Part shown: positions 24,186-35,705 of the stretch, in pieces
Numbering within the stretch: position 1 is the stretch's first letter
Layout: each line of letters starts with the position of its first letter
DNA from: Lepidodermella squamata
Lineage: Eukaryota > Gastrotricha
Length of the DNA stretch: 64,000 nt
Assembly: GCA_047495785.1 (NCBI GenBank)
Contig: JBLDXI010000029.1
Coordinates: 1,922,001-1,986,000, forward strand
Reading direction: 5' to 3'
The notes under the pieces: model-generated
Told to the model about the DNA's origin: nothing
Seen by the model: only the letters and a program-made list of their open reading frames with translations
Database searches by the model: none
Program-made: the position numbers and the translations under genes

Positions 24186-26121
24186 CGAGATTTCGTTACA
24201 TTTGGCACCAAATTTCTTTTTTAAACTTTCTAAAATTTAAATAATTTAATTTATGCAAATAAAGGAATGTTATCAAAATTATGAAAAATTCCGAAAAATA
24301 TTTAAACAAATAATCTTGAAAGGAAATTAATTTCTTGCATGGAAAAAGCTATTTTGAAATATTTTATTTTTGGAGGGCCAAAATATCCTTATTTGCTGTG
24401 AAAATTAGATTAAGCAATTGATGACCTTACAAAAAATTGTCTCTTTTTTATCTGCAATCAAAAGGATGAATATCACGCCTATATTCGTTATGCAAAGGTG
24501 AGTGCGTTGAAAAACGTGACTGAAGAATGGGTAAACTGTAATCATATGTTGTTTTGCCAGGAAAAAACGGTAACAACTCGATTTTCCTCGTCTACAGAAA
24601 TATGCCTAATAATCGATGAGCTAAAGAATATAGTGCTAGGTTATTGAGAGGCCAGCCGTCTGAAAAAACAATGATGTGTAATGGAAAAAAGCAGCGAGGC
24701 AGCAGGCAAAGTTTTTTACCTGGTTCGCTGCGCTCCGCCGCGCTATGACGCGCTAATAATTGATTGATAGATTATCGCCGGTGAACAGCGGGCACCCGCA
24801 TATATATACGTTATTTCGCTCAACCGTGAACGAGCGTGATGCGCAATATTTTCATTATACGGCCCCGATTAATAAAAAGGCAGCAATTAAAGCGAGAGAC
24901 GCGCATGGAAGTGCGCGCAAATGCGCGTTTACGCTTGGCTGGTTTTCAAATGAAAAAATTAAACTTTTTCACTCGGGTCACGTCCCAGGGTGAAATGACA
25001 AATATTTTTAATAAAAATAAACCATTTATGATACTGACATGTTTAGAGTTCGAATTGAGCGCGGCTATTTTGTAATAATTTATTATGCATAAGAAAAACT
25101 CCCAAATTGCTCACTTACAGCAGCGAAATCAATACAGCAGGTGAATAAATATGCGAAAAAAACGTCGCGAAAAGATGCGTGTATTTTTTTCTCGTCAAGA
25201 AAATAAAATAACCATATAAAAGCGCTAATATTTAATAATGAGGCGTTTGCGTTATTATTGAATTACGTTCGATTTGTCTCTTAAAGTTTGCGCGAAAAAA
25301 TTGGTGATAAAAATCGATCAAATTTACGATGCGCTCAAATTTAATAATATAGGAAAATTTCCCTTATCTGCCATATACCAAGCAAAATGAAGTGCCCTAT
25401 AACAATAAAGCCGAAATACCTAATTGTAGCGAAAAAAAATGGCATGCTATATGTTGCTCTGACATGTAGAAGAGCTATACAACATGATTTTTCAGGATGA
25501 GAAACAGTGTATATAGTGGCGGATAGCATATTGTCAAAAATGAAGAGTTAGGAATAAAGACGTCGGCATATCCAGCGATGAATTAGCGAAACATGATCCT
25601 AGATAAACATTCTTATAAAAATAACAAAAATGATTATCCTATTGCGCCGTCATGTGGATTAATGGTAGGAAGATGGGCAGGTACGCTTATATATTATGCG
25701 CGTTATAACCTGTGGGTATTAGGAAAATTATTTGCTATATAATTTGCTTGCACCCTAGGTGCCCTCACATAGACGTAAATATATTGGCTTTCATCGATTG
25801 GGGGGTAGGCAAATTAACACGGACAATCAAAATTAAGGAGGATGAAAATAATTTTTTTTATATGCGGCAGGTTTCGCTATAAAATTTCGATTTTTACTTT
25901 AAATTCTACGAAAAATTTCAAAAAAATTAAAACAAAAAAAACGGCCTGATTATTGACATGTAACATTTTACTTCCTATAAATAATATTTAACGGCTCACA
26001 AACTTGAATCATATAATAGAAAATAAATTAACAAAAGGCGACATGAAAAGCAGAATATTCACAAATATTTACACGTGAAAAATCTAGTTTAATCTATCGT
26101 GAATTATAACGCCTAAATTTA
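24186..26121. other. Intergenic, no gene seen
   Basis: About 1.9 kb, AT-rich, the probable promoter region of the nicotinic-type subunit plus the 3' flank of the neighbouring EB gene. No repeats or genes recognised. Confidence 0.45.
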
Positions 26122-29100
26122 CTATGACTCGGCGACAAGACTGAAGCAGTAAAGGCTGAAGCTAGCAAGTAGAAGCAGTTGGATGAACGACGTGAAAATC
26201 GATGACGCAGCTGTATTTTTCGTCTGCGGTACAGGCTCGGGAGTTGTTTGGTTGCCGCCGATGCCCTGGCTTCGAGTCGTTCGGCCGGCAGGGACTCGCG
26301 TGCCATTGCCGGCTGAATCGGGCGATAATAGGGCGTTCAAATCGGCGCAACGGCCCATGGCGAGTGACTCGTAATTTTCGGCGCAGTGAACGCAAACTGA
26401 ACCTTCGCCGCAGTAGGTCATTGTTGGGTTGAACACTTGCAGGGCGAGGGGAACTGTACAGTTGTCACCAGCTTTGCCTGCATTACAATAAATTTCAAAA
26501 TATTAGCAAGAAAAAATATAAAAAAATTATTCCTAAAATAATTTAAGCAATTTTTAGTTTTTAAATGTAAAACTTTTGATTTTTGAATTTTAAAAATAAT
26601 TTCGGATTACAAAGTAGGTCCGATAAATTGCGAAACCATTTTCTAATTATGAAAAATTTGCGGGAAATTTTCCCGTGAATTTTACCGATTTTACTGGACA
26701 ATTACCGGTAAAACCCGAAAAAACCCGATGGCATCCGATTTGGCAATATTCGGTTTTTTCACCCGTTTATAGACAAAATTTCTCCGATTTTTTATTTTCA
26801 ACAAAGATACCCGATACCCCTCAATAACATTGAAATTGTCGAATTGTCGGTGAAATTTGTTTTTATTTTTTCGAACGTTGTTTCGCGAAATGAGCGAAAT
26901 TCGATTTCGAAGATGCTTACCAATCATGCGAGTTTTGATGCCAGACGGGTAGCAGTAGTAACCGAGAATATTGCTAGCTGTCATGTCGTGCATCTGAGTC
27001 GTGCTAGGCGGCGTTCGAACAATAGCATTAACTGGTATGAACAAATCACCGCACTGGCAAGTCGAGTTACGGCATGTCCCACGCGTCGCGCCCGGCAACT
27101 CGCCGTAAATTACATTGCACTGGTCATCGTTTTGACACGGATCGCCATATAGAGCTAAAAAATGGAGAAAAATAGAGAAAATAACTTGAAAATGAGGAAA
27201 AAATATTGCGAGAATTTGCTGCTGAGAAAGAAAAAATAAAGCAAATTCAAAATTCAAAAATTCAATTAAAAATTTCAAAAATTTCAAAATATGCGGAAAA
27301 GTGGAAACTCAATGTTTTGAATTTTTCCAGATTTTCTAAAAAAAAATTCTATTTTTTGAATAATTTTTCAATTATTACCTGGCTGACATCTGCCATTTTT
27401 GAAAATTTGATTCGACATGCATTGACAGTGGCGTCCCCGGCCTTCATGCATAGCACCCGGTCGGCCGCACTCGAGCCCAATCGCTAGGTTGCAGGGCATA
27501 TTGTCATCGCACAGCTCACCGGGTGACGACTTGATACTAGGCGGCGCCACGCACGACCCGTTATTCGCAACCAGGCCCATAGTGCATACTACAAGACTGT
27601 TGTTGCACTGCGCGAATTCGGGTATCAGCATAGCCGCATCGCCGTTGGTTGTGCATTCATCGCCTGGTTTAAGCAAACGGCCGCAGTCGGATGTGTTCGA
27701 GTACATGGGCGCGTATTCAGGGGATATGCACTTGCAGACACCCATTTGACACCCGGAGCCGACTAGCAACATCGAACACACGGCGTTGTTGCCGCATTGA
27801 GACGGTTTGATATTAGGGTCACAAACTGCAATCAGAAATTACAGAAAATTCAACATCTTCAGGGGGGAAGAAATAAATTTGGAATTAACATAAAGCCCAG
27901 ATGTTTTCGGAAAATATTTTTATTTTTCTTTCCTTATTGACACGTGCGTTTCCGATAGAGAAAAATTCGGGGATTAAGAATCTGAAACCCGCATATTTTT
28001 GTCACCTACCGTTATTGAGATATTCCAGTGTCAAGTTGTCACGTGACCTTACCTGTTGTCACACTTGGACGATTATCTCAAGAACGGTGATAGCTAGAAA
28101 GCCGCTCTCAAAGAAAAAGTTCATCAGCGTGATGAGATCTATCTAGAAATGCATTCAGTTGGGTCATAGGTGATACTTCGTGCAAAGGCGATTTTGATGA
28201 CACTTTAGTGCAGTTTGGTGAAAGTCCCAAAAACGGCTCCTAGCTCATCACCAAGCCTACGAGACACTGGTAATTTATCTGTTTTCCCCGAATTTATACG
28301 ATTTCCCAGCGCGGAGATATGCCTTTTAGACACCCTGGGGTTCTAGTCACCCTACAGGATTTTTTAAATATAGGGTGGCAGGAAAAGATGCTCCAGCACC
28401 CTCGGTAAACTTGAGCATACCTAAACGTCTACAATAATGAAACTGGGTCAAGGTTAAATCATCGTGAGTCCGTGATGAAAAACACAGCTTCAATGTTGCA
28501 TCAATCGAAGATTAGCCAAAATAATAATCGTCACGTATGAAATGATTGAGGCATGCAAGTCATTAGGCTGAAAGCCCTCCGCTGTTTTCTCCCTCATTCA
28601 TCGCTAAAAATTAATATAAAATGATCTTGTATAGTGCAGTGTTCTACTTCTTGCTAGGCCTTTTCTGTTGCTCAATGGCAATCAAGCCATACCGCTTGAA
28701 GCTACCAGTTCATCTGCCATTAACTGGTCTCCTTAGCAGCATGGAACAAGGGAAAAAAGCTCAAGAAATGGCCGCCGATCTTGTTAACAACCGAAGCGAC
28801 ATTCTGCCCGACTACAACGTTGAAATTGAAGTTTTGAACGAAGAGGCCGAAAGTGTTCTCGCGGTTTCCTCCACGTTTGACTTTATTCGACAATATGAGC
28901 AAAGTGAAGATGTCTTCATATCCCCACTTACTCTCGGGCTTATATTCCCACTGGGATGTAAAGCCTGGGCTGGGGTTGTTCATCATCTGAAAATGGTTAC
29001 TTTAGCTTCTAATTGTATCACTCAATCGTTGACTTCAAATCGAGGACGCTATCCTAATTTATATCGATCAGCTAATCCACAGGAAATATCAGTAATGGCC

Positions 29101-32100
29101 CAGCTTTATTTCGTGAAAATCATTGCAAAATGGTCCAATGTTGCATTACTGAGCTCTGCTTCATCATTCGCTATGGAATCATCAATTCTGACACACGATT
29201 TATACTTAAAGCATGGGATAAACATTCAAGCCCTTGAGTTTGCCACAGAAATAAGCGATGAACTGATGCAATCATTTAAAGTTAAGCACTGCCGGATTAT
29301 CATCGTCCTAGCTTCTGATTTCGACTTCTACCTTGACTTTTTATGTCAGGCATATGCGAATGGGTTACGGGGAGATCGATACATGTTTATCCTAGATATG
29401 CTTCTGCTATTCGACCCTAATTCGCTACCCGAATTTCTCCTACGCCCAGGTTGTAAATTTGAACATATCAAACAGCAGCTAGAGCAGGCAGTATTCATAG
29501 GACTTGCGGTTGGTTATATACCCCCAAATGATCGCAAGGACCAACTTGGCTTAACACTTCAGGAATTTGAATACATCTTCACATCGAAATATGGTGGGAG
29601 CGAAAACTTCGCCGACTACTCTTTCCGGCATTTAAGGTACGATCTCATTTTACAAGGAGTCATGGCTTTGGATAGGTCGGAAAAACTACTAAAGACTCGC
29701 AATTTGTCGCTCAGAGATTTTAGGAGTAACCCTAATGAAGTTATGCAAGCTGTAAACATCAGTTTGCTCGAAACCAATTTCAAAAGTTTACATCTTGGAG
29801 AATTTCACTATTCATACCGCGGAGAGGCCGACTTCATACCTCAGCTAATAGGGAAATGGAGCCGCTCAACCGGCCTCAAAATATTGACCCGGGTTAATAT
29901 GAGGGATAATGAAACTGTAACTACTAATCTGTCTTCATATACGGCAGAGATTTCGATGCAATTTGGGCAGATTCCCAATGATTCACCAAGTCAATTTCAT
30001 GAGCAAGGCGGCATCAACGTTGAGCTTTTCGCATGTCTTACTATTGTTGCGATTATCCCAGTTATAGTTCAGTTAGTTCCGATAGCTTCTAAACTCGGCA
30101 AAGATTCATTCAAGCTACTGGAACTATTGATAAACAGTTGCTTACAAGCTATTGGATCCATTTTAATCGTGCTACCACCACTTTTAAAATCCTCCGTTTT
30201 ATGCCAAATTGCACTCTTCATGCTAGGAGTAGGCTTGATGTCCGTCTATGTCCACCTAGCAGTTGCTATTCACAGTGAATTATCTGAAATGAGGAGGCTG
30301 GGAACCTGGAATTTAAGACGAAAGTTCAAGCGAGAACAACCCGTGAGAAAGGAGTCGAAGATGCGTATACGTATACCTCTTGCTATCTTGGCTTTCCTAT
30401 TGCCAATTCTATGGCTAACCAATGACCGACCATTTCTGCGAACTAACGAAGTATTTTCTCATTATAACGAGCAGGACGATGCTCTAGTTTTCAAGAGAGA
30501 TATTTACTGCTACTCACACTACTTCACGGAATGGATCGCAGCAACGCTTGTGTTGGATGCAGTGATTTTGGTGGCAGCAATGGGAGTTGTTTTCAACCTG
30601 CGGGGATTTCTAAAGCGTTCTAGGACGTTTAATCAAATGAAGCGCATCGCTGCGTCTATCGTGATTTGCATTACTCTTCTACCGGCGACAATACTTATTG
30701 CCCTTATCGTCAAATCTAGCAGAGCCGTTGAAATTACTGTGCTCCTCGCGATTGCAATTCAGTCATCGGTCGTCTGCAGTTTGCTTAGTTTTGGATTTCC
30801 TAAACGCAAGACTGATCACGTCGAGATACCATCAAGCTTTCAACTCAGCCCAGCCCTACCCCCACGCCATCCCCATGGGGTCGGACGTGATTGATTCCTC
30901 GTTTTCAATATAAAAATCAGCATCAGAATCTTAAACTTGCTTCAAGTTATCGGCAGCATAATTCAATAAAATGTTGAAATAGCTTATTGTTAGAGCTTTT
31001 TCAATGCCAAAGCATGCTTTTCGAGCTTATATGCAGTTCATTGATTATTCAATCTTCGCGCCGAGAGAGAAAATTGCCGGTTTTCTGGCTTGAGAAATTC
31101 AAAAATTGAGATAATGAAATCGAGGTAATGCCTTGAAAACGAGGTAATGCATTTTTTTCAATCCAGGTGGAGTTTCCGATATCTTTCCAAAAATTTAGCA
31201 ATTTTTAATACTCAAGTTGGCACAACATCTCACAATATTAACGATATTCGTGATCTTGAGCATAAAGTAACAGTATCTACTTGACATGGACAGCTATTGG
31301 AGGAACATATCTGGAGTTACGGGCCACGATTACTTTCGGCACGACCAAGCTGAACTTGAAATTCAGAATAACGACAGAGAACACTGAAATGAAGATCGAC
31401 CCAACGGCAATGGTCAAGTCACGCATCACACTTGTCCAGGAGATGTAACCCACCGCCAAAGTCCCGATGAACAAGGTAACAGCCGCAACAAGCAGCAGCA
31501 AGTAACGCTTCGATTCAGGATTCGACGAGAATTCAGGCCGTAAACGGAGTCTGACAGCGTAGATAACGCTCACGAATAGAACAAGTAAATTCAGAATGAC
31601 GATGGTACCAATAAACGGAACAGAATACAAACTCGATTGGCAGGAATGAAATTTGAATCTGAAGTAAGTATCCTCAGCCTCAGAGTAATACCTTGAAGCT
31701 TGGCTGTTGTTTTGAACGACTTTGATAGGATCAATTATCATCCAGATGACACAAAGGCCGACGCAAACCGCCGGGAATACAACAAATTTCTTCAGGCTGA
31801 ATCCCTCCTCGATTTTGTTAGGAACAATCGACCGCTTGCCCAATGCTCTGAAAGTTAGGAAAAGGGTTGACGATAAGCTAGATATGCCCAGAGTAACGGA
31901 AAACAAAGCGGTTATGCAAGAGACATCGTTTCGAAATCTTGTGTTAGTCGCAACGGTGAATGCGCCAATACATAGGAAAACGATAGGTGAATGCCTCTGA
32001 ATGTTGAATATCAAACTCTCAGACTTTCTGAATGTCATCACTACTGCTGAAGTTATCGTGACGAAGGATATCGCGAGGGTGAGCCCAAACACCACACATG

Positions 32101-34286
32101 GCACCCCGGCATCGACTTCAACCTCGGCAGGTTCATCTTTCGGTATATCCCCAAGGGGTTTCAGTTGTTTGATTTCGTAAAATGAAGTGTTTAGCAGCCT
32201 TTCATGGTCTTGCTCCTTGAAAGCGATTGAGTACCTGAGGACCATGCCTTGCGCCGGGTACCATTGCGCAACGACTTGCAGCTCGTTATCTACCTCAAGC
32301 CGTTTGGAGTACCGAAATTCGCCATGCCGGAGATTTCGCAGCTGTACCGAACCTGCAGACTCGTTAGCTACGGCTGAAACAACTTTTGGTTGAACGGCGT
32401 AGTCACCGAGGGTCATGTTCATTTTCCTGAGCCTCAGCTCAGTTTCGTGGAGAGTCATCGCGCCGTGAAGAGCCGTGTCGTAGCAGAGATGTCGGAAGCC
32501 GAAATCTGTTTGGATCGTTCCATTCGATAGTTTACCATAGATCCGCTCGAAATCTTCCACCGAATGGTCTAAACTTGTTTTAAGACCATGTGGAATGACG
32601 AGGTCGTAGGTCGCCCCAACGAATAACGTCCTTTCGAGCTGCTCGTAAAATTTAGCCCTACTACACCAGGAAGGGAAGAATGAGTCAGCATAGCTTGAAG
32701 GTTGGCTGAAAGAGTTCATCCCAAGAATGAAAAGATACCTCGAACCTTTTATGCCAAGATTCCAAGCTTGGCATAGGAAAAGGGGTACCTGCGAGAAGAC
32801 CCCGAGTTCAACATTAAAAATACGAATATCCGATTTTTTCATCGCATGCAGGACACTAGTCGAATCCGGCGTCCAGGCTTCAACTGCGCTGATCTTCAAC
32901 CCAGCCTTTGAAGCCATGTCATAGAACATCGTAGCAACTTCATACGTTAAAGTATTTCCCTCAATACTAAGGACTATTCCCAGCTTTTGCCACTTTGTTA
33001 CAGTTTTTATGAATTGAATCCTAGAGTAGACTGATAGTTGGATTGAAGACCGGATTCGATACATGTTAGGAAACAGATCTCGCCTAGCTGTTTGGGATGG
33101 TGCTGTACAGCTGAAGGCGATCATTACCGAGTCGACGTGGCTAGCAACCCTGCCCCAACTACCACACCCTGGGGTGAAAAGGGTTCCGATCACTACAGGG
33201 GAGATTGTAGTGTTATCGGCTGGATCCTTATCCCAACTTTTCCGAGCATTTTGAACAGCGACGCTTGCAGCTCTCATCGAAGCAGCGCCCTCGTCTTGAA
33301 TGTCTAGCTCGATCTGATAATCCGGCAAAATGTCGCTTCGGCTATTGATAGAGTCTATAACCATTCGTTGCGTAGCTGCGCATGTTTTGAATGTTAAAGG
33401 TTCGGAGCCAGTTAGCGGTAACATTGACAGCACTTTCACGACTCGCGCCTTCGAAGATGTAGAATTTTCGAGAAGCGACAAGAAAACTAGCGCTGATAAT
33501 AGTAAGCGATTCATGTTGAATTTGCAAAATTTCTGGCAAGAGGATGCACGCCGCTGTATATAAACCGGTTCGTTACGAGTGAACGTGCTTTCTAGATGTA
33601 TCTCGTCAGCAGATAAGACGAAGAAAGTCACGCCTAATTGTTGATTTTCAGCTAATTGGGGGACTTCATGTCTTGATTTTCTAGTCGCGGAGGATGAAGA
33701 AGGTTAACTTTAAGAGTGTCAAAAAATTCTGGACACACAAATTTTCACTGGGCGCTCTGCTGTTGAAAAAATTATTGACTTATAACATTCCGAATTTTAT
33801 TACAAAAAAATTTGATTTCCGCGTGAAAAAATTGAAAAAAGTAGGAAATGTCTGATATTTTCGACTCTCGAATACTCGAATAGATGGAGAGAATTTCAAG
33901 AATATATCCTCTTTGATCAAAATTAAGGAAAAACTGAAAAACTCGATGATTCAAATTCCATATTCGAAATAAAATATCTCGTTTCGGTAATTAATTCGCG
34001 GAATTTTTCGGAAAAATAATTAGGTATAAGACTATAAAATTCTCCAATAAATTGTAGAATCGATTCAAAATAACTTACGGGACATTAACGGCAATTTCTT
34101 TACGGAATCGTTTGAATTCGAGATTACAGTCTGATGTTCAGCCCGCGGCATTTTCTCAGCGCTTCTCGAGTCATCGGCCGCGGTAGTTGTAACAGCCGCC
34201 GTAGTTCTACTGCCGCCGGTTGAACGCTGACCATTCGCGATAGAAACAGCGAATACAAAAACAGCCAAAATCGATTTAGCCATCAT
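26122..34286 (-). CDS. EB-module cysteine-rich secreted/GPI-type protein (short paralogue)
   Basis: Core exons 27379-27825, 26921-27154 and 26122-26477 are joined in phase 1 throughout. They encode Cys-rich EB-like modules (CNLAIGLECGRPG...HCQC, then ALYGDPCQNDDQCN), followed by a Thr/Pro-rich stretch and a hydrophobic C-terminus (FIQLLLLASFSLYCFSL) that looks like a GPI-attachment signal. The first core exon needs a 5' partner ending in phase 1. The nearest fit is 34079-34286 (start ATG ATG, signal peptide AKSILAVFVFAVSIANG, donor GTAAGT), giving 414 aa. In the paralogue at 35.7-39.1 kb the signal-peptide exon also ends in phase 1 directly before a Cys, which supports the join. If right, intron 1 (6.25 kb) contains two complete GPCR genes. 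EB proteins are extracellular; their functions are mostly unknown. The 3' exons are secure, the distant first exon less so. Confidence 0.65.
28621..30894 (+). CDS. Class C (GABA-B-like) GPCR, intronless
   Basis: One uninterrupted 757-aa frame. Signal peptide at 1-20 (FYFLLGLFCCSMA), then a Venus-flytrap ligand-binding domain of the GABA-B type: LPLTG near residue 33, NNRSDILPDYNVEI, and SPLTLGLIFPLGCKAWAGVV. This is followed by seven hydrophobic helices (from about residue 465 to 735) and a short cytoplasmic tail without an obvious coiled coil. GABA-B family receptors are G-protein-coupled plasma-membrane receptors for amino-acid-like ligands; the ligand here is unknown. The absence of introns is unusual next to the many-exon neighbours and suggests retrocopy origin. 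It appears to lie inside the first intron of the EB gene, on the opposite strand. It shares architecture and motifs with the 31.3-33.5 kb gene but is clearly diverged from it. Confidence 0.85.
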   Translation: MILYSAVFYFLLGLFCCSMAIKPYRLKLPVHLPLTGLLSSMEQGKKAQEMAADLVNNRSDILPDYNVEIEVLNEEAESVLAVSSTFDFIRQYEQSEDVFISPLTLGLIFPLGCKAWAGVVHHLKMVTLASNCITQSLTSNRGRYPNLYRSANPQEISVMAQLYFVKIIAKWSNVALLSSASSFAMESSILTHDLYLKHGINIQALEFATEISDELMQSFKVKHCRIIIVLASDFDFYLDFLCQAYANGLRGDRYMFILDMLLLFDPNSLPEFLLRPGCKFEHIKQQLEQAVFIGLAVGYIPPNDRKDQLGLTLQEFEYIFTSKYGGSENFADYSFRHLRYDLILQGVMALDRSEKLLKTRNLSLRDFRSNPNEVMQAVNISLLETNFKSLHLGEFHYSYRGEADFIPQLIGKWSRSTGLKILTRVNMRDNETVTTNLSSYTAEISMQFGQIPNDSPSQFHEQGGINVELFACLTIVAIIPVIVQLVPIASKLGKDSFKLLELLINSCLQAIGSILIVLPPLLKSSVLCQIALFMLGVGLMSVYVHLAVAIHSELSEMRRLGTWNLRRKFKREQPVRKESKMRIRIPLAILAFLLPILWLTNDRPFLRTNEVFSHYNEQDDALVFKRDIYCYSHYFTEWIAATLVLDAVILVAAMGVVFNLRGFLKRSRTFNQMKRIAASIVICITLLPATILIALIVKSSRAVEITVLLAIAIQSSVVCSLLSFGFPKRKTDHVEIPSSFQLSPALPPRHPHGVGRD
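30965..30970 (+). terminator. Polyadenylation signal
   Basis: AATAAA about 70 nt after the stop codon of the plus-strand GPCR gene. Confidence 0.5.
31277..33514 (-). CDS. Class C (GABA-B-like) GPCR, intronless
   Basis: A single open frame. The longest frame begins at 33631, but the ATG at 33514 is preferred because it opens directly into a signal peptide (NRLLLSALVFLSLLENSTSS); the product is then 745 aa. The ligand-binding domain shows LPLTG, NSRSDILPDYQIELDI and SPVVIGTLFTPGCGSWGRVA; seven hydrophobic helices run from about residue 480 to 720, with a short tail. The motifs LPLTG and RSDILPDY are shared with the plus-strand gene at 28.6 kb, so the two are paralogues, in convergent orientation. 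No introns are visible. The role is inferred as a G-protein-coupled receptor for an amino-acid-like ligand. Confidence 0.85.
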   Translation of the reverse strand: MNRLLLSALVFLSLLENSTSSKARVVKVLSMLPLTGSEPLTFKTCAATQRMVIDSINSRSDILPDYQIELDIQDEGAASMRAASVAVQNARKSWDKDPADNTTISPVVIGTLFTPGCGSWGRVASHVDSVMIAFSCTAPSQTARRDLFPNMYRIRSSIQLSVYSRIQFIKTVTKWQKLGIVLSIEGNTLTYEVATMFYDMASKAGLKISAVEAWTPDSTSVLHAMKKSDIRIFNVELGVFSQVPLFLCQAWNLGIKGSRYLFILGMNSFSQPSSYADSFFPSWCSRAKFYEQLERTLFVGATYDLVIPHGLKTSLDHSVEDFERIYGKLSNGTIQTDFGFRHLCYDTALHGAMTLHETELRLRKMNMTLGDYAVQPKVVSAVANESAGSVQLRNLRHGEFRYSKRLEVDNELQVVAQWYPAQGMVLRYSIAFKEQDHERLLNTSFYEIKQLKPLGDIPKDEPAEVEVDAGVPCVVFGLTLAISFVTITSAVVMTFRKSESLIFNIQRHSPIVFLCIGAFTVATNTRFRNDVSCITALFSVTLGISSLSSTLFLTFRALGKRSIVPNKIEEGFSLKKFVVFPAVCVGLCVIWMIIDPIKVVQNNSQASRYYSEAEDTYFRFKFHSCQSSLYSVPFIGTIVILNLLVLFVSVIYAVRLRLRPEFSSNPESKRYLLLLVAAVTLFIGTLAVGYISWTSVMRDLTIAVGSIFISVFSVVILNFKFSLVVPKVIVARNSRYVPPIAVHVK
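33557..33564 (-). promoter_or_regulatory. Possible TATA element of the minus-strand GPCR gene
   Basis: TTTATATA on the minus strand lies about 43 nt upstream of the preferred ATG at 33514. It would place transcription start just before that ATG, which argues against the longer frame starting at 33631. Confidence 0.35.
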
Positions 34287-35705
34287 TGAAAATCGACGAA
34301 AATTCACGATCGAAAAACTGGTTGTAGTTGAGCGAATATTTTTTATTTAATAAATATTTAATATTACCAGCAAATGTAAGGGGCTATTTTACATTTGACC
34401 GTCTATAAAAGGGGAAAAAACCGATATAAAAAAATGTTTGGTCGGATTTTCGAGGCGGCTCAGACTTTGGTGGTACCAGAGTGACGCCTGTGTATAATAT
34501 ATTATTACCACTATATATTTACAGGGTGGATTAAATCGCTACCAGGACCACTATACCACTACGACTACTACTACCTCATGTGACGAAAAACTGCCGCTGG
34601 TGTTCATTAAACAGCAATTACGTGCGGATATGCTGTAATGTAGACTATTTTTGTTAGAGGCGCGCGTTTTTGGCGCCTAAATGCAAATTGGTACCGCACG
34701 ATCTTTACTCGGCGGAAAAATAGCTTTGCAAATATCGCTTATATTTATGCCACATAATTATTATAATAATATTATATACCAAATTAACCATATAATATAA
34801 GGCTTTTCCTTTATTAGCTGAACAATGGTAACGTTTTTGTGACACCCTTATATTGTGTATATGACGAATGACTCTAGCAAACAGATCAGAGAGCAAAAAA
34901 CACGTGAGCGGATTGATGACCGATGCACCCGAGCGTGACGCCTTTTTATGGCGCCGATTTGGAACCCTCGGAATTTTTATGTTTGCCTATCCTACGCAGC
35001 GTGAAATTGCGCCTTGTTGTTGTTGCAATAAAAAATATTTTGCACTAAGGAATTCGATTTAAGGGATACTGAAACGGCGTACTATATTTGTTTCCTATTC
35101 ATCAATCATCAGTATAACCCTCTAATTTTATATTCCGAAATGGCCTGATAGCCCCAAAAAATGAACCATGCTAATTTGACCTAGAAAAATCTCATAACAA
35201 AATGAAGTGAGGATGGTATAAGAATTAAATTCAAATTTTTGAATAAAAAAAGGTAAATAAAAATTTGTGAACGTTAATTTTTTCTGGAATTTTTCCGAAA
35301 GCCATCAATCCATTAAGGTTAAATATTACCTCACGTGCTGGCTAAATTAGCGGCGGTAAATTAGCTATCATAAATGTTCTAATTTTTCTACGTCATTCAA
35401 TTTATCGACAGAGCACGACTAAAGCATAAAATAGATTAAAAAGTAATATTATAGCGAAAAACTAAATAATTCTTGGATGAAATACAAAGCTTCCTTTGTG
35501 TTATGTATTGTCACCTCCGACGCGGAACTCGTTCAAGGTGATTAAAAGCTGTAAAACTAAGGTGTTTTTTATTTGTTGTGTAAACGTAACAAGCTGTTAA
35601 AAACTCGGGTAAAATACCGTGAAAAAAACAATTGATTTTTTATTTCGACAATAATAATGATAATAATACATTTTTTGACGTAAAAAATCAGTTCCAAAGC
35701 CATCG
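34287..35705. other. Intergenic, no gene seen
   Basis: About 1.4 kb of AT-rich DNA between the two EB genes. A minus-strand AATAAA near 35639-35644 probably serves the downstream end of the EB gene that stops at 35706. Confidence 0.45.

Noticed and set aside
33515-33631. N-terminal extension of the minus-strand GPCR to 33631
   Set aside because: The internal ATG opens into a clean signal peptide and a TATA-like box lies between the two, so the extension is probably upstream DNA.
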